Positions 1-8,668 of a stretch of DNA of 50,110 nucleotides are shown here, one piece after another. The position numbers and the translations under genes are program-made. The stretch comes from an uncultured Bacilli bacterium. Its GTDB lineage: Bacteria > Bacillota_I > Bacilli_A > RF39 > UBA660. Each line of letters starts with the position of its first letter. Within the stretch, counting starts at the first letter, position 1. The stretch covers positions 1 through 50,110 of the forward strand of contig CANQBI010000008.1 in the NCBI GenBank assembly GCA_947589435.1, in the 5' to 3' direction. The notes under the pieces are model-generated. The model did not search any database. It was not told the origin of the DNA and saw only the letters and a program-made list of their open reading frames with translations.

Positions 1-644
1 ATAGTAAATACGTCTTCAATACTCATTAAGAATGGTTTATCAGTATCTCTTACTGGAGCATCGATATAACTATCAACAGCAGCCATTAAATCACGGATAC
101 TTTGAGCAGCTTCTTCATCACCTTCAAGGGCTTTTAAAGCACTACCACGAATGATAGGACAATCAGAATCAAATCCATATTCTCCTAATAATTCTCTAAT
201 TTCCATTTCTACTAAGTCTAGTAATTCTGGATCGTCTACTTGATCAGTTTTGTTCATGTAAACAACAATTTTAGGCACACCAACTTGACGAGATAATAAA
301 ATATGTTCTCTAGTTTGTGGCATTGGACCATCAGCAGCAGAAACAACAAGGATAGCACCATCCATTTGAGCAGCACCAGTAATCATGTTTTTAACATAAT
401 CGGCATGTCCTGGACAGTCTACGTGAGCATAGTGACGTTTTTCAGTTTCATACTCAACGTGAGCAGTATTAATTGTAATACCTCTTTCCCTTTCTTCTGG
501 AGCTTTATCGATATCAGCATAATCGACAAATTGTCCAAAATATTTAGTGATCGCAGCAGTTAATGTTGTTTTACCATGGTCAACGTGGCCAATAGTACCA
601 ATATTAACGTGTTCTTTAGAACGATCGAATTTTTCTCTTGCCAT
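1..644 (-). CDS. tuf: Elongation factor Tu, 5' part (runs off left edge)
   Basis: EF-Tu is the cytoplasmic GTPase that delivers aminoacyl-tRNA to the ribosome. About 214 N-terminal residues of the usual ~395 are present. The protein starts [14 protein letters not shown], with the P-loop GHVDHGKT at about residues 19-26, the switch II motif DCPGH near 81-85, and NKTD, the guanine-specificity motif, near 137. The start is fixed by a strong GGAGG site just upstream. The gene is the last visible member of the order rpsL-rpsG-fusA-tuf, 93 bases after fusA, and has its own promoter in that gap, so it can be expressed both by read-through and separately. The C-terminal domains lie outside the window. 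Confidence 0.98.
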   Translation of the reverse strand, partial: MAREKFDRSKEHVNIGTIGHVDHGKTTLTAAITKYFGQFVDYADIDKAPEERERGITINTAHVEYETEKRHYAHVDCPGHADYVKNMITGAAQMDGAILVVSAADGPMPQTREHILLSRQVGVPKIVVYMNKTDQVDDPELLDLVEMEIRELLGEYGFDSDCPIIRGSALKALEGDEEAAQSIRDLMAAVDSYIDAPVRDTDKPFLMSIEDVFT

Positions 645-677
645 ATAATATTTCCTCCTTTTCTTTATTACTATTAT

Positions 678-706
678 ATTTTATCTAATGCTTGAAAGTT
701 TTTCAA
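678..706 (-). promoter_or_regulatory. Promoter of tuf
   Basis: Reading the minus strand, TTGAAA (701-706) and TAAAAT (678-683) are separated by exactly 17 bases, about 35 bases before the tuf start. A small inverted repeat, CTTGAAA/TTTCAAG (691-707), overlaps the -35 region. Confidence 0.6.
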
Positions 707-737
707 GTATTATTCGGCTTTTAGGTATTAATTATTT

Positions 738-2813
738 CTAATTAACACTATTTTTCTTAATAATATCATCAGCGATATTTCTTGGTACTTCTTCATAATG
801 ATCTAGTGTCATTGTAAATGTACCACGTCCTTGCGAATTAGAACGTAATGTAGTGGCATAACCAAACATTTCAGCTAAAGGTACCATAGCATTAATTGAT
901 AACGCATTTCCTCTTGATTCATTTCCTAGAGGTTTACCTCTTCTACTTGTAAGGTCTCCCATAACATTACCCATATATTCTTCAGGAACAACTACTTCAA
1001 CCTTCATAATTGGTTCAAGTAAAACTGGCTTACATTTTTTAGCAGCTTCTTTTAAAGCCAATGATGCGGCAATTTTGAAGGCCATTTCTGATGAATCGAC
1101 ATCATGGTATGAGCCATCAAATAAGGTTGCTTTAACATCTACTACAGGGTAACCCGCAATCATACCACCAGCCATAGCTTCTTGTAATCCTTTATCAGTT
1201 ACAGGAATGTATTCACGAGGAACTACACCACCAACAATCGCATCAACGAATTCATAACCTTTTTCAGGATTTGGTTCAAACTTAACCCATACGTGACCAT
1301 ATTGTCCACGACCACCTGATTGTTTAATATATTTACCTTCACAATCAGCAGTTTGAGTTATAGTTTCACGATAAGCTACTTGTGGACGACCAATGTTAGC
1401 GTCAACATTATATTCATCTTTCATTCTTCTAACTAAAACTTCAAGGTGTAATTCACCCATACCACTGATAACTGTTTGACCAGTTTCAGGATCTGTTTTA
1501 TATCTGAATGTTGGATCTTCTTCCGCAAGCTTTTGTAAGGCTTGGCCAAGTTTTTCTTGATCAGCTTTACTCTTTGGTTCAATTGCTTCATCAATAACTG
1601 GATCAGGGAATTCCATACCATTCATGATTACTGGATTCTTTTCATCACATAGGGTATCAGCAGTAGTAGTATTTTTTAAACCAACTAAAGCCGCAATTTC
1701 ACCTGTATAAACATCAGTTATTTCTTTTCTTTGATTGGCATGCATTTGTAAAATACGTCCAACTCTTTCTTTAACGTTTTTCGTACTATTTAAAATGTAA
1801 GAACCACTTGATAAGTGACCAGAATAAACTCTAAAAAATGCTAAGTGACCAACATAAGGGTCAGCGGCAATTTTGAAAGCCATAGCCATAAATGGTTCTG
1901 AATCACTTGGATGTCTTTTAACAATATTACCGTTAAAGTCTGTACATTCAATAGCTTCAACATCAGTTGGAGCAGGCATGTAATCAATAACAGCATCTAA
2001 TGCTAATTTAACACCTGTATTTGATAAGGCACTTCCACATAATACTGGGAAGAATTCTGCCTTTAAAACACCTTTACGGATAGCACTTTTAATTTCGGGA
2101 ACACTTAATTCTTCACCATTTAAGTATTTTTCCATTAAAGCATCATCAAATTCCACAGCCTTTTCGATTAATTCAAGTCTTTTAGTTTCGACTAAATCCT
2201 TTAAATCATCAGGAATAGGAATTTCTTTATAATTTTCATGTTCATCGGCTCTATCGAAAGTATAAGCTTTCTTTTCTAGTAAATCAACGATTCCATGAAA
2301 ATCATTTTCCGCTCCAATTGGCCATTGAATAGGGGCATAATTAACTCCTAATCTTTTACCAATTGTGTCTAGTGAAAATTCAAAATCCGCACCTAATTTA
2401 TCCATTTTATTAACGAATATCATTCTAGGTACTTTGTATTCCGTAGCTTGACGCCATACTGTTTCAGATTGAGGTTCAACCCCAGCATTACCATCAAGTA
2501 AACAGATAGAACCATCTAATACTCTTAAACTTCTTTGAACTTCAACAGTGAAGTCTACGTGTCCCGGAGTATCAATGATATTTAGACGATATCCTTTCCA
2601 ATGGGCTGTAGTAGCCGCACTAGTAATCGTGATACCTCTTTCTTTTTCTTGTTCCATCCAGTCCATTTGGGATTCTCCATCGTGAGTTTCCCCAATTTTA
2701 TGAGTAATACCAGTATGGAATAAAACTCTTTCTGTAAAAGTAGTTTTACCGGCATCTATATGGGCCATTATACCAATATTACGTATCTTATCTATTGTAA
2801 CATCTCTTGCCAT
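738..2813 (-). CDS. fusA: Elongation factor G
   Basis: EF-G is the GTPase that drives ribosomal translocation and, with RRF, ribosome recycling. The 691 residues match the usual length. The N-terminus carries [16 protein letters not shown] (P-loop), switch [15 protein letters not shown] and NKMDK. The middle and end hold the remaining EF-G domains, including [10 protein letters not shown] and the domain IV run [14 protein letters not shown]. It starts six bases after rpsG stops, so the two are translationally close, and it continues into tuf. Nothing in the sequence suggests a paralogue: the G motifs and domain IV are intact. Confidence 0.98.
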   Translation of the reverse strand: MARDVTIDKIRNIGIMAHIDAGKTTFTERVLFHTGITHKIGETHDGESQMDWMEQEKERGITITSAATTAHWKGYRLNIIDTPGHVDFTVEVQRSLRVLDGSICLLDGNAGVEPQSETVWRQATEYKVPRMIFVNKMDKLGADFEFSLDTIGKRLGVNYAPIQWPIGAENDFHGIVDLLEKKAYTFDRADEHENYKEIPIPDDLKDLVETKRLELIEKAVEFDDALMEKYLNGEELSVPEIKSAIRKGVLKAEFFPVLCGSALSNTGVKLALDAVIDYMPAPTDVEAIECTDFNGNIVKRHPSDSEPFMAMAFKIAADPYVGHLAFFRVYSGHLSSGSYILNSTKNVKERVGRILQMHANQRKEITDVYTGEIAALVGLKNTTTADTLCDEKNPVIMNGMEFPDPVIDEAIEPKSKADQEKLGQALQKLAEEDPTFRYKTDPETGQTVISGMGELHLEVLVRRMKDEYNVDANIGRPQVAYRETITQTADCEGKYIKQSGGRGQYGHVWVKFEPNPEKGYEFVDAIVGGVVPREYIPVTDKGLQEAMAGGMIAGYPVVDVKATLFDGSYHDVDSSEMAFKIAASLALKEAAKKCKPVLLEPIMKVEVVVPEEYMGNVMGDLTSRRGKPLGNESRGNALSINAMVPLAEMFGYATTLRSNSQGRGTFTMTLDHYEEVPRNIADDIIKKNSVN

Positions 2814-2819
2814 ATCACA

Positions 2820-3287
2820 CTACCATCTATAATGAGCAAATGCTTTATTTGCTTCGGCCATTTTGTGAGTATCTTCACGTTTTTTAACCGCTCCACCTTC
2901 ACCATTAGCAGCATCAATAATTTCATTTGCTAAATTTATAGCCATTCCCTTTCCATTTCTTAATTTTGCATAATTTACTAACCAACGAAGGGCCAAAGTT
3001 TGCGCTCTTTCATCAGTAACTTCCATCGGTACTTGATAGTTAGAACCACCTACACGGCGTGATTTAACTTCAAGTGCTGGACTTATATTTTTTAAAGCTT
3101 CTTCGTAAACTTCCATGGCTTTTTTACCAGTTTGTTTTTCGACTATATCAAAAGCTTCATATAAAATCTTTTGGGCAGTACCTTTTTTACCATCTAACAT
3201 AATTGCATTAACAAGTTTAGTAACAACTTTCGAATTATATATAGGATCTGGTAACACATCTCTTTTAACTGCTCTTCTTTTACGCAT
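2820..3287 (-). CDS. rpsG: 30S ribosomal protein S7
   Basis: S7 is a primary 16S rRNA binding protein that nucleates assembly of the 30S head. Its 155 residues match the family length. Typical segments are [19 protein letters not shown] at the start, [27 protein letters not shown] and the end [15 protein letters not shown]-like site precedes the ATG. It lies between rpsL (28-base gap) and fusA (6-base gap) in the same minus-strand operon. In many bacteria S7 represses this operon by binding the rpsL-rpsG junction. The gap here is too short for me to claim that structure. Confidence 0.98.
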   Translation of the reverse strand: MRKRRAVKRDVLPDPIYNSKVVTKLVNAIMLDGKKGTAQKILYEAFDIVEKQTGKKAMEVYEEALKNISPALEVKSRRVGGSNYQVPMEVTDERAQTLALRWLVNYAKLRNGKGMAINLANEIIDAANGEGGAVKKREDTHKMAEANKAFAHYRW

Positions 3288-3315
3288 ATGTTTTCCTCCT
3301 TCTCTATTTATTTAA

Positions 3316-3726
3316 TTATTTACTTTTTTTAGTACCATATCTACTACGGGCTTGTTTTCTATTTTCAACACCATGAGTATCTAATGTACCACGAACAATG
3401 TGATAACGAACACCGATTAAATCTTTTACACGTCCACCACGTACTAAAACAACACTGTGTTCTTGTAAGTTGTGTCCTTCGCCAGGAATGTAAGCATCGA
3501 TTTCTTTACCATTTGAAAGTCTTACTCTCGCATATTTACGTAAGGCTGAGTTTGGTTTCTTTGGTGTCTTAGTTCCTACACGAGTACAAACTCCTCTTTT
3601 TTGAGGGCTTTTCGCATCAGTTTGTTTTCTTTCTAAGGTATTGAATCCCACATTTAATACGGGACTTTTACTCTTTTTCGTTTTCTTTTGACGATTTTTC
3701 TTAACTAATTGATTAATTGTAGGCAT
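3316..3726 (-). CDS. rpsL: 30S ribosomal protein S12
   Basis: S12 sits at the decoding centre and is the classical streptomycin-resistance target. The 136 residues include [15 protein letters not shown] at the start, [17 protein letters not shown] with the lysine mutated in streptomycin-resistant strains elsewhere (here wild-type K), and [17 protein letters not shown]. It is the first gene of the str operon on the minus strand and has its own promoter and a hairpin-bearing leader. The C-terminal tail [13 protein letters not shown] is normal for Firmicutes. Confidence 0.98.
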   Translation of the reverse strand: MPTINQLVKKNRQKKTKKSKSPVLNVGFNTLERKQTDAKSPQKRGVCTRVGTKTPKKPNSALRKYARVRLSNGKEIDAYIPGEGHNLQEHSVVLVRGGRVKDLIGVRYHIVRGTLDTHGVENRKQARSRYGTKKSK

Positions 3727-3782
3727 ATTTTCTCCTTTCCATTAACACTAACCCAAGTGTGTCATAATTTCTTTTAAATTAA

Positions 3783-3849
3783 GTTCTACCAAGGTAGAAC
3801 CTAAATAAAATGCGTTATTAATATACCATTTTAATATATGTTTTGTCAA
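3783..3849 (-). promoter_or_regulatory. rpsL promoter and palindromic leader hairpin
   Basis: On the minus strand TTGACA (3844-3849) and TATATT (3820-3825) are 18 bases apart. About 13 bases after the expected transcription start lies a perfect 8+2+8 palindrome, GTTCTACC/GGTAGAAC (3783-3800), so the str mRNA should begin with a hairpin. A second weak hairpin (ACACT/AGTGT) lies closer to the rpsL start. The strict symmetry of the first would also suit a DNA operator. Confidence 0.6.
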
Positions 3850-3867
3850 TATTTTTTATACATTTTT

Positions 3868-4242
3868 TTAATAATTTAAAGTTGTATAATTAGGACACTT
3901 AATTCTTCCTTCATAATCATAAGCAATATCGTTTTTAATGACGATAACATAACCATCACAACTATTACCTAAATCATCTTTAAAATCATTAACTAAACCA
4001 CTATTTTGAAGGGCATCTAAATCTACTCTAAAACTACTAGATACTTCAATACTATTTAATCTAATAAATAAAGCGGCGGCATTTTCGATTCTGGCTTCTA
4101 AATCGGCATATTCTTTATTACTTTTAGAACCTTCATAAGAACCATATAATTTAGATATAAAGAAAACGGCGATTAATAAAGCCAGTAATAATCCCCCACT
4201 TAATAAAAGCATTTGTAATGTTCCCCATCCATTTTTTTTCAT
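3868..4242 (-). CDS. Pilin-like single-pass membrane protein, function unknown
   Basis: About 124 residues from the ATG that best fits the AGGTG site; a GTG nine bases upstream directly abuts the previous gene. A hydrophobic segment (about residues 8-32, TLQMLLLSGGLLLALLIAVFFI) is followed by an amphipathic helix with YADLEARIENAAALFIRL. The C-terminal module has two cysteines, in CDGYVIVI and IKCPNYTT. The layout resembles type IV pilin or pseudopilin minor subunits, but there is no clear prepilin peptidase site, so pilus membership is inference. It follows the 89-residue membrane gene without a gap and is probably co-transcribed from the promoter in the RNA repeat upstream. Confidence 0.6.
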   Translation of the reverse strand: MKKNGWGTLQMLLLSGGLLLALLIAVFFISKLYGSYEGSKSNKEYADLEARIENAAALFIRLNSIEVSSSFRVDLDALQNSGLVNDFKDDLGNSCDGYVIVIKNDIAYDYEGRIKCPNYTTLNY

Positions 4243-4251
4243 ATAATACAC

Positions 4252-4521
4252 CTAACCTTTAACACTTTCTCTTACATTTATAAATATATGTCCAAACTCT
4301 TTACCATATAAACTTGTTCTTTCATAAGTAATTGATTTATAACCTAGTCCATAATAAACATAGACATGCCCATCAGGGTATGTTAGGGTATCTTCTTTTA
4401 ATACTACTAACATTGGTTCATTATTCTTATAACGATTAAATTCAATCACAATTAAACCTACCCACATTATGACTAGTGTTACAATTAATACTTTAAGTAT
4501 AATCCCCAATGTCTTCTTCAT
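4252..4521 (-). CDS. Small membrane protein, unknown
   Basis: 89 residues with one N-terminal membrane segment (about residues 5-26, LGIILKVLIVTLVIMWVGLIVI). A compact, tyrosine-rich domain follows, with DGHVYVYYGLGYKSITYERT and FGHIFINVRE. I do not recognise a named family with certainty. Its stop codon abuts the pilin-like gene, so the two form a bicistron. The only obvious promoter upstream is the TTGACA/TATAAT pair inside the structured repeat at 4596-4823, which makes that element its apparent 5' leader. Confidence 0.6.
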   Translation of the reverse strand: MKKTLGIILKVLIVTLVIMWVGLIVIEFNRYKNNEPMLVVLKEDTLTYPDGHVYVYYGLGYKSITYERTSLYGKEFGHIFINVRESVKG

Positions 4522-4595
4522 AGTATCACCAATAATTATTATAAATTAAATGGCCTAAAAAAGCAAACCACTTTACCATAATTTACTTATTTATC

Positions 4596-4823
4596 AGAAC
4601 AATAAGTAAAACTCAATAAATAAATTTATTTCGTTTCACTTTGATAAGCCTCACGGCTTATCTTTCCTGTTTCATTGGATTTCACTCCTCCACAGGCCAT
4701 TTTTCCGACAGTCGCTGCCGTACTTTTTTTATTTTATATTTTATTTTCCCTAGGTACATTTTAATTATACTATACGAACAAATGAATGTCAAGATGTAAT
4801 TTTACTTTTTGCATGACTTTCCT
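4596..4823 (-). ncRNA. Dispersed structured-RNA repeat, copy 1
   Basis: About 228 bases that recur at 43492-43720 in the same orientation. On the minus strand it opens with a near-perfect promoter: TTGACA (4787-4792), 17 bases, TATAAT (4764-4769). Downstream three hairpins are visible: CGGCAG/CTGTCG, CCTGT/ACAGG enclosing GGA/TCC, and the perfect 8-bp GATAAGCC/GGCTTATC (4643-4662). An AT-rich stem AAGTGAAAC/GTTTTACTT follows. Between copies the first two stems change but keep pairing (G-U to G-C, C-G to U-G, A-U to G-U), which argues for a functional RNA. It matches none of the riboswitch or housekeeping RNA cores I know (6S, SRP, RNase P, tmRNA, T-box, TPP, cobalamin). It may be a free ncRNA or a leader for 4252-4521. 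Confidence 0.65.
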
Positions 4824-4830
4824 AGTATAT

Positions 4831-4857
4831 AAAAAAAGCGTTAACCATAAGGTTAAC
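4831..4857 (-). terminator. Rho-independent terminator of the rplJ-rplL operon
   Basis: On the minus strand GTTAACC-TTAT-GGTTAAC is followed by GC and then seven T. It lies 22 bases after the rplL stop. Confidence 0.85.
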
Positions 4858-4878
4858 AACTTTTTCTAAACTTTTTAA

Positions 4879-5250
4879 TTAAGCAAGTTCTACTTCAGCA
4901 CCAGCTTCAGTTAATTGGTCAGCAATTTGTTTTGCTTCATCAGCAGGAACATTTTCTTTAATGTTTCCACCATTATCAGCAAGTCCTTTAGCTTCAACTA
5001 AACCTAAACCAGTAATTTCTTTAATGATTTTAATAACAGCAATTTTATTGCCACCAGCATTCTTTAAAACAACAGTCTTAGTAGCAGAACCAGCATCTTC
5101 AGCGGCACCAGCAGCTGGAGCAGCAGCAACAGCTACAGCATAAGGATTAATTCCTAATTCCTCTTGCATTGCATCTACTAATTCTTTTATTTCAAGAACA
5201 GTCATTTCTTTTAATGAATTTATAAATTCATCTCTTGTTAATTTTGCCAT
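4879..5250 (-). CDS. rplL: 50S ribosomal protein L7/L12
   Basis: L7/L12 forms the mobile stalk that recruits translational GTPases. The 123 residues show the expected layout: an N-terminal dimerisation domain (MAKLTRDEFINSLKEMTVLEIKELVDAM), an Ala-rich hinge (VAVAAAPAAGAAEDAG) and a globular C-terminal domain with KIAVIKIIKEITGLGLVEAKGLAD. It starts one base after rplJ stops and ends at a strong terminator, so rplJ-rplL is a tight unit. Confidence 0.98.
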   Translation of the reverse strand: MAKLTRDEFINSLKEMTVLEIKELVDAMQEELGINPYAVAVAAAPAAGAAEDAGSATKTVVLKNAGGNKIAVIKIIKEITGLGLVEAKGLADNGGNIKENVPADEAKQIADQLTEAGAEVELA

Positions 5251-5251
5251 A

Positions 5252-5752
5252 TTAATTCTCCTTCCCTTCTAATTGTTCGGCATATAATTTTAAACTTATT
5301 GCTAAATCTTTGACATATTGAATCATGCCACCTGCAAGCATTGTAAGTAATCCTTCTCTTGATGGAATACTTGCATACTCTTTAATGGTATCAATATCAG
5401 CAACATCACCACTGATAATTCCCACGCGAATGCTTAGTTTATCATGGTCTTTAGCAAAGTCCGCAATAATCTTAATTGGTTCAAGTAAACTTTTACCAAA
5501 AAGCATTGCATTTGGGCCATCTAAGAAGTTATCCATATTAATGTTAAGTTCATCTAATGCTCTTTTTAAAAGAGTATTTTTATAAATCTTAACAGAACTA
5601 GATACTTCATTTAGTTTGTTTCTTAGTTCAGTCATTTCAGAAACAGTTAGGCCTTGATATTGAAACATAATGACAGATTCACTATTCTTGATATTATCAA
5701 CAATTTCCTTCACGATTTCTTTCTTTTCATTAAGATTTTTTTCGCTTGCCAT
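5252..5752 (-). CDS. rplJ: 50S ribosomal protein L10
   Basis: L10 anchors L7/L12 dimers to 23S rRNA. The 166 residues include the typical core YQGLTVSEMTELRNKL, VYKNTLLKRAL-like IYKNTLLKRALDEL and GPNAMLFG. The long C-terminal helix (AGGMIQYVKDLAISLKLYAEQLEG) binds L7/L12. The start follows a strong AAGGAGG site. The gene is preceded by a canonical L10 leader through which L10 with L7/L12 is expected to repress its own synthesis. Confidence 0.97.
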   Translation of the reverse strand: MASEKNLNEKKEIVKEIVDNIKNSESVIMFQYQGLTVSEMTELRNKLNEVSSSVKIYKNTLLKRALDELNINMDNFLDGPNAMLFGKSLLEPIKIIADFAKDHDKLSIRVGIISGDVADIDTIKEYASIPSREGLLTMLAGGMIQYVKDLAISLKLYAEQLEGKEN

Positions 5753-5769
5753 ATTTCCTCCTTATTTTA

Positions 5770-5895
5770 TTTTTTAAGAAAAGCTTCCGCGTTAAGGGAA
5801 GCTTCAAAAAACATAAGTTATTTAAATTTCCCCTCGGTAGGATTATTAAAAGTTAAACTTCCCTACTGTCTTCGGTTTCTTTTCTTAAAATTTAT
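5770..5895 (-). promoter_or_regulatory. Ribosomal protein L10 leader
   Basis: The rplA-rplJ gap carries the Firmicute L10 leader. On the minus strand ACCGAAGACAGTAGGG and CCTACCGAGGGG flank an internal region (about 5829-5880); these are the conserved kink-turn-like strands that bind L10. They are followed by the hairpin AAGCTTCC/GGAAGCTT (5781-5804) and a partial U-run, which looks like an attenuator just ahead of the rplJ ribosome binding site. Confidence 0.85.
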
Positions 5896-5911
5896 TATAA
5901 TATACTACTTC

Positions 5912-6610
5912 CTAAATGTCAAAGGAATTTTTATCAACTTTAATTCCAGGTCCCATAGTAGTAGCAACACTTATCTTATCAATAAAGATACCTTTAACAG
6001 TGTTTGGTTTCGCTTTATTGATAGTTCTAATTACATACTCTAAATTCTCTAGTAATTTAGATGCCTCAAATGAAGATTTACCAATAATAGTATGAACATT
6101 ACCATAAGAGTCATTCTTATAAGTTACCATACCACTTTTTAAGTCTTTAACAACTTCCGCAACCTTCATTGTAACTGTATTAGTTTTAGGGTTTGGCATT
6201 AAACCTTTAGGTCCTAAAATGTTACCGATTTTTCCAACTTCTGGCATCATGTCAGGAGTTGCCACAACAACATCAAAATCAAACCAGTTTTCATTTTTGA
6301 TTTTATCAAGCATGTCTTTATCGCCAACATAATCAGCTCCAGCATCTTTAGCAGATACGGCTGCATCACCTTTAGCAATAACTAATACTTTCTTACTTTT
6401 ACCAGTTCCATTAGGTAAAACTAAAGAACCACGTAATTGTTGATCAGTCTTTTTAGCATCAATGTTAAGTTTAATAGCTACTTCAACCGTACTATCAAAT
6501 TTGGTAACATTAGATTTCTTAACTAAATCAATAGCTTCTTCTTTAGTATATAATTTGTTGCTATCAATTAATTTAGCAACTTCCACATATTTTTTACTAT
6601 GTTTTCTCAA
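5912..6610 (-). CDS. rplA: 50S ribosomal protein L1
   Basis: L1 binds 23S rRNA at the mobile L1 stalk near the E site. The 232 residues match the family length. Recognisable stretches are SKKYVEVAKLIDSNKLYTKEEAIDLV at the start, VVATPDMMPEVGKIGNILGPKGLMPNPKTNTVT in the middle and the end TVKGIFIDKISVATTMGPGIKVD. It lies 60 bases after rplK and ahead of the L10 leader, the usual rplK-rplA-rplJ-rplL order. A TCCTCC-type site precedes the start. Confidence 0.98.
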   Translation of the reverse strand: MRKHSKKYVEVAKLIDSNKLYTKEEAIDLVKKSNVTKFDSTVEVAIKLNIDAKKTDQQLRGSLVLPNGTGKSKKVLVIAKGDAAVSAKDAGADYVGDKDMLDKIKNENWFDFDVVVATPDMMPEVGKIGNILGPKGLMPNPKTNTVTMKVAEVVKDLKSGMVTYKNDSYGNVHTIIGKSSFEASKLLENLEYVIRTINKAKPNTVKGIFIDKISVATTMGPGIKVDKNSFDI

Positions 6611-6670
6611 AACTTCTTCCCTCCTAACTGTGGTTAATTAGCGGATTTTTTATTATCATCATTTATTATG

Positions 6671-7267
6671 TTATTTTTCTTCTTCTGTTTCTTCTTCAGC
6701 TTTTTCTTCGTCACCAATTACTGGAACTTCAACTTCAGCATCAAGACCTGCTTCCATTTCTTCAAGTTCAGCTTCTCTTTTAGCCATTTCTTTTTCTTCA
6801 GCTTCAGATTCTTTTTCTTGTTCGGCTAACTCTTTATCAGTACGACCAGCAACCGCAATTCCCATATTTCTTGCTGTACCTTCAATGATATTCATTGCTT
6901 CTTCAACGGTATAAGCATTTAAATCTGGTAATTTAGTTTCGGCAATACTTCTAAGATCTGCTTCACTAATTGTAGCAACGATATGATTTGCTCCTTTAGC
7001 ACTTCCCTTATTAATCTTTGCAACCTTCTTTAGTAAGAAACCTGCTGGTGGAGTCTTTAGAACAAAATCAAAAGTTCTGTCTTCATAAATAGAAATTTCA
7101 CAAGGAACAACATCGCCCATTTTATCTTTAGTTGCATCATTGAATTTCGTACAAAATTCTTGTAAATTGATTCCAGCAGGTCCTAAAACAGTACCAACTG
7201 GTGGAGCGGGAGTCGCTTTTCCTGCTTCAATCTCTAACTTAATTCTTTTTACGACTTCTTTTGCCAC
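6671..7267 (-). CDS. rplK: 50S ribosomal protein L11 with long acidic C-terminal tail
   Basis: L11 forms the GTPase-associated centre with L10-L12 and takes part in the stringent response. I place the start at a GTG (7265-7267) because AGGAGGTG lies just upstream and the protein then begins with the family start [13 protein letters not shown]. The longer frame upstream runs through the leader and is not coding. Core motifs are [35 protein letters not shown] and [11 protein letters not shown]. The normal protein ends soon after that last motif, at about 141 residues. This one continues for about 57 more, almost all E, K and A, ending [10 protein letters not shown]. The tail is predicted helical or disordered and is unusual. 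Confidence 0.96.
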   Translation of the reverse strand: MAKEVVKRIKLEIEAGKATPAPPVGTVLGPAGINLQEFCTKFNDATKDKMGDVVPCEISIYEDRTFDFVLKTPPAGFLLKKVAKINKGSAKGANHIVATISEADLRSIAETKLPDLNAYTVEEAMNIIEGTARNMGIAVAGRTDKELAEQEKESEAEEKEMAKREAELEEMEAGLDAEVEVPVIGDEEKAEEETEEEK

Positions 7268-7300
7268 GAAAACACCTCCTATAAAATAAATTTTTTCGTG

Positions 7301-7339
7301 TAAGTGGTCTTGGGCAAATCCGCATTTCCCTCCCACTTA
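7301..7339 (-). promoter_or_regulatory. Structured leader of rplK
   Basis: The minus-strand leader of rplK contains a 7-bp stem, TAAGTGG (7333-7339) with CCACTTA (7301-7307). It encloses GGGAGGGAAAT and ATTTGCCC, which pair in an inner stem. A GTGGGAGG...CCAC leader hairpin ahead of rplK occurs in many Firmicutes, where autoregulation by L11 is suspected. That role is inference here. Confidence 0.5.
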
Positions 7340-7367
7340 ACTTGGCAATATATAAATTGCACTAGAA

Positions 7368-7396
7368 ATAATACCATAAAACCCTTAAATATGCAA
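7368..7396 (-). promoter_or_regulatory. Promoter of the rplK-rplA operon
   Basis: On the minus strand TTGCAT (7391-7396), 17 bases, then TATTAT (7368-7373). The transcript would start about 30 bases before the leader hairpin. Confidence 0.6.
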
Positions 7397-7510
7397 GTAT
7401 TTTCCCATATAAAATTGTATGCAATTTGTGTAAAATAAAGAATAAATACTATTTTTTAAACACATAATATGGTATTATTTAGATATATTAAAGAATAAGA
7501 GGTTTTTATT

Positions 7511-8539
7511 ATGGCAAAGTTTTTTAATACAAGAGTTTATAATTCGAAAAGAACAATCATAAACATTGTTGTAATTGCGGTTTGCATCATTGGCATTGTT
7601 GTTTGTTTTGTTTTAACACGTAATTTCCAAGGGGAAAATCAAAATGAACCCCAAAGTAACTTAAGTATTAAAAGTGAAGTAACATCCGAAATAAATGAAG
7701 AATTTTCCAAAGAAATCTTCTTCTCTCGAATTGAAAATATTAAACTTGATGATATTGATGTTGTCTATCCTGATGATTTTAATATTCATGTTGTAGGTAG
7801 TTATGATGTTAAAATAGTTGTTAATAATGAAGAATATACATCTACCTTAAAAATAGTAGATACGGAAAGACCAGAACTCGCTTTAAAAGAAGTAAGAATT
7901 AATAAAAATGGTTCATATACAGCTAAAGACTTCGTTAGTTCTTGTAAAGATAATAGTGATACTGAATGTATAATAAACTTCTATAATGGTATTGATGAAG
8001 AAGGTAATACAGTTGATTATTCTACTTATAAAGATAATGGTACTTATACCATTAAAATTGAGGCTTTAGATGGCGAAGGAAATCAAACAGTTGGAGAAAC
8101 AAAACTTGTAATTGGGGAACAAACTACAACCGAAGAACCAGAAACTCCAACAACACCTGAAAAACCGGTAAATTGTAAATATGGTAATGGCGAATATGAT
8201 ACTAATCAATATCTAGTTGCAGTTAATGTTACTTCAAATAACTGTGCTGTAAGTCTTGATTTATATAAAGTAGATGCTATGAGTCAAGAAATAAATAAAC
8301 TATTAGAAACTGAAACTATTAGAATTCAAAAAGATATTGATGCTTTAAACTTAAAACTAGAAGGTACTAAATCATTAAATAGATTAAGAACCGCTGTTGT
8401 TAATAAATCTGGTGATGGTATTGTCGGTTACGAAATAAGATTTACTATTACCATTGAAGAAAATACAATTGCTGATTATAAATTAGATAGTAATGGTAAA
8501 AGAGTATTTATCTCTAACCCATATAATTTACCAAATTAA
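7511..8539 (+). CDS. Membrane-anchored Ig-like (DUF5011-type) protein
   Basis: 342 residues, divergent from rplK. A short cytoplasmic N-terminus is followed by one membrane segment (about residues 15-38, TIINIVVIAVCIIGIVVCFVL), then an outside portion. Two Ig-like units are visible: one to about residue 115 that closes with YTSTLKIVDTERPEL, and a second at about 116-200 ending GNQTVGETKLVIG, the usual repeat boundary of bacterial surface Ig domains. A Thr/Pro-rich linker (TTTEEPETPTTPEKP) leads to a C-terminal domain with two cysteines that I do not recognise. It is probably a cell-surface protein. The ATG is preceded by a weak AGAGG site. It ends just before the toxin-antitoxin locus. Confidence 0.7.
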   Translation: MAKFFNTRVYNSKRTIINIVVIAVCIIGIVVCFVLTRNFQGENQNEPQSNLSIKSEVTSEINEEFSKEIFFSRIENIKLDDIDVVYPDDFNIHVVGSYDVKIVVNNEEYTSTLKIVDTERPELALKEVRINKNGSYTAKDFVSSCKDNSDTECIINFYNGIDEEGNTVDYSTYKDNGTYTIKIEALDGEGNQTVGETKLVIGEQTTTEEPETPTTPEKPVNCKYGNGEYDTNQYLVAVNVTSNNCAVSLDLYKVDAMSQEINKLLETETIRIQKDIDALNLKLEGTKSLNRLRTAVVNKSGDGIVGYEIRFTITIEENTIADYKLDSNGKRVFISNPYNLPN

Positions 8540-8559
8540 AAAAGTATAAGTAATACTCA

Positions 8560-8588
8560 TTGTAATTTTATTAAATTACGAGTATAAT
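8560..8588 (+). promoter_or_regulatory. Promoter of the antisense (antitoxin) RNA
   Basis: TTGTAA (8560-8565), 17 bases, TATAAT (8583-8588). Transcription should begin near 8595, directly at the repeat AACGCAAGGA. Confidence 0.6.
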
Positions 8589-8594
8589 AAAATT

Positions 8595-8668
8595 AGAAAA
8601 CGCAAGGACTGCGTTGTTGTGTTGTTTAGCCTACTCTGGTAATATTACCAAAGTAGGTGTTTTTATAT
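8595..8668 (+). ncRNA. Candidate antitoxin antisense RNA
   Basis: A short plus-strand transcript is predicted from the promoter just upstream to a Rho-independent terminator: CCTACT, inner stem GGTAATATTACC, AGTAGG (about 8630-8657), then TGTTTTTAT. The RNA would be about 74 bases and fully complementary to the 3' end of the toxin mRNA on the other strand, including roughly its last 12 codons. It begins with a small hairpin, ACGCA/TGCGT (8600-8612). This convergent, 3'-overlapping layout is that of par/Fst-, TxpA/RatA- and BsrG/SR4-type systems. Confidence 0.6.

Noticed and set aside
4596-4823. 6S, SRP, RNase P, cobalamin or SAM riboswitch identity for the RNA repeat
   Set aside because: Short resemblances (GGAGTGAAATCC to a cobalamin core word, CTTATC to S-box) do not occur in the required order or with the other conserved elements.
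7268-7336. Longer start for L11 adding 23 residues
   Set aside because: That segment is the structured leader and contains the ribosome site; the GTG at 7267 with AGGAGGTG gives the normal family start.
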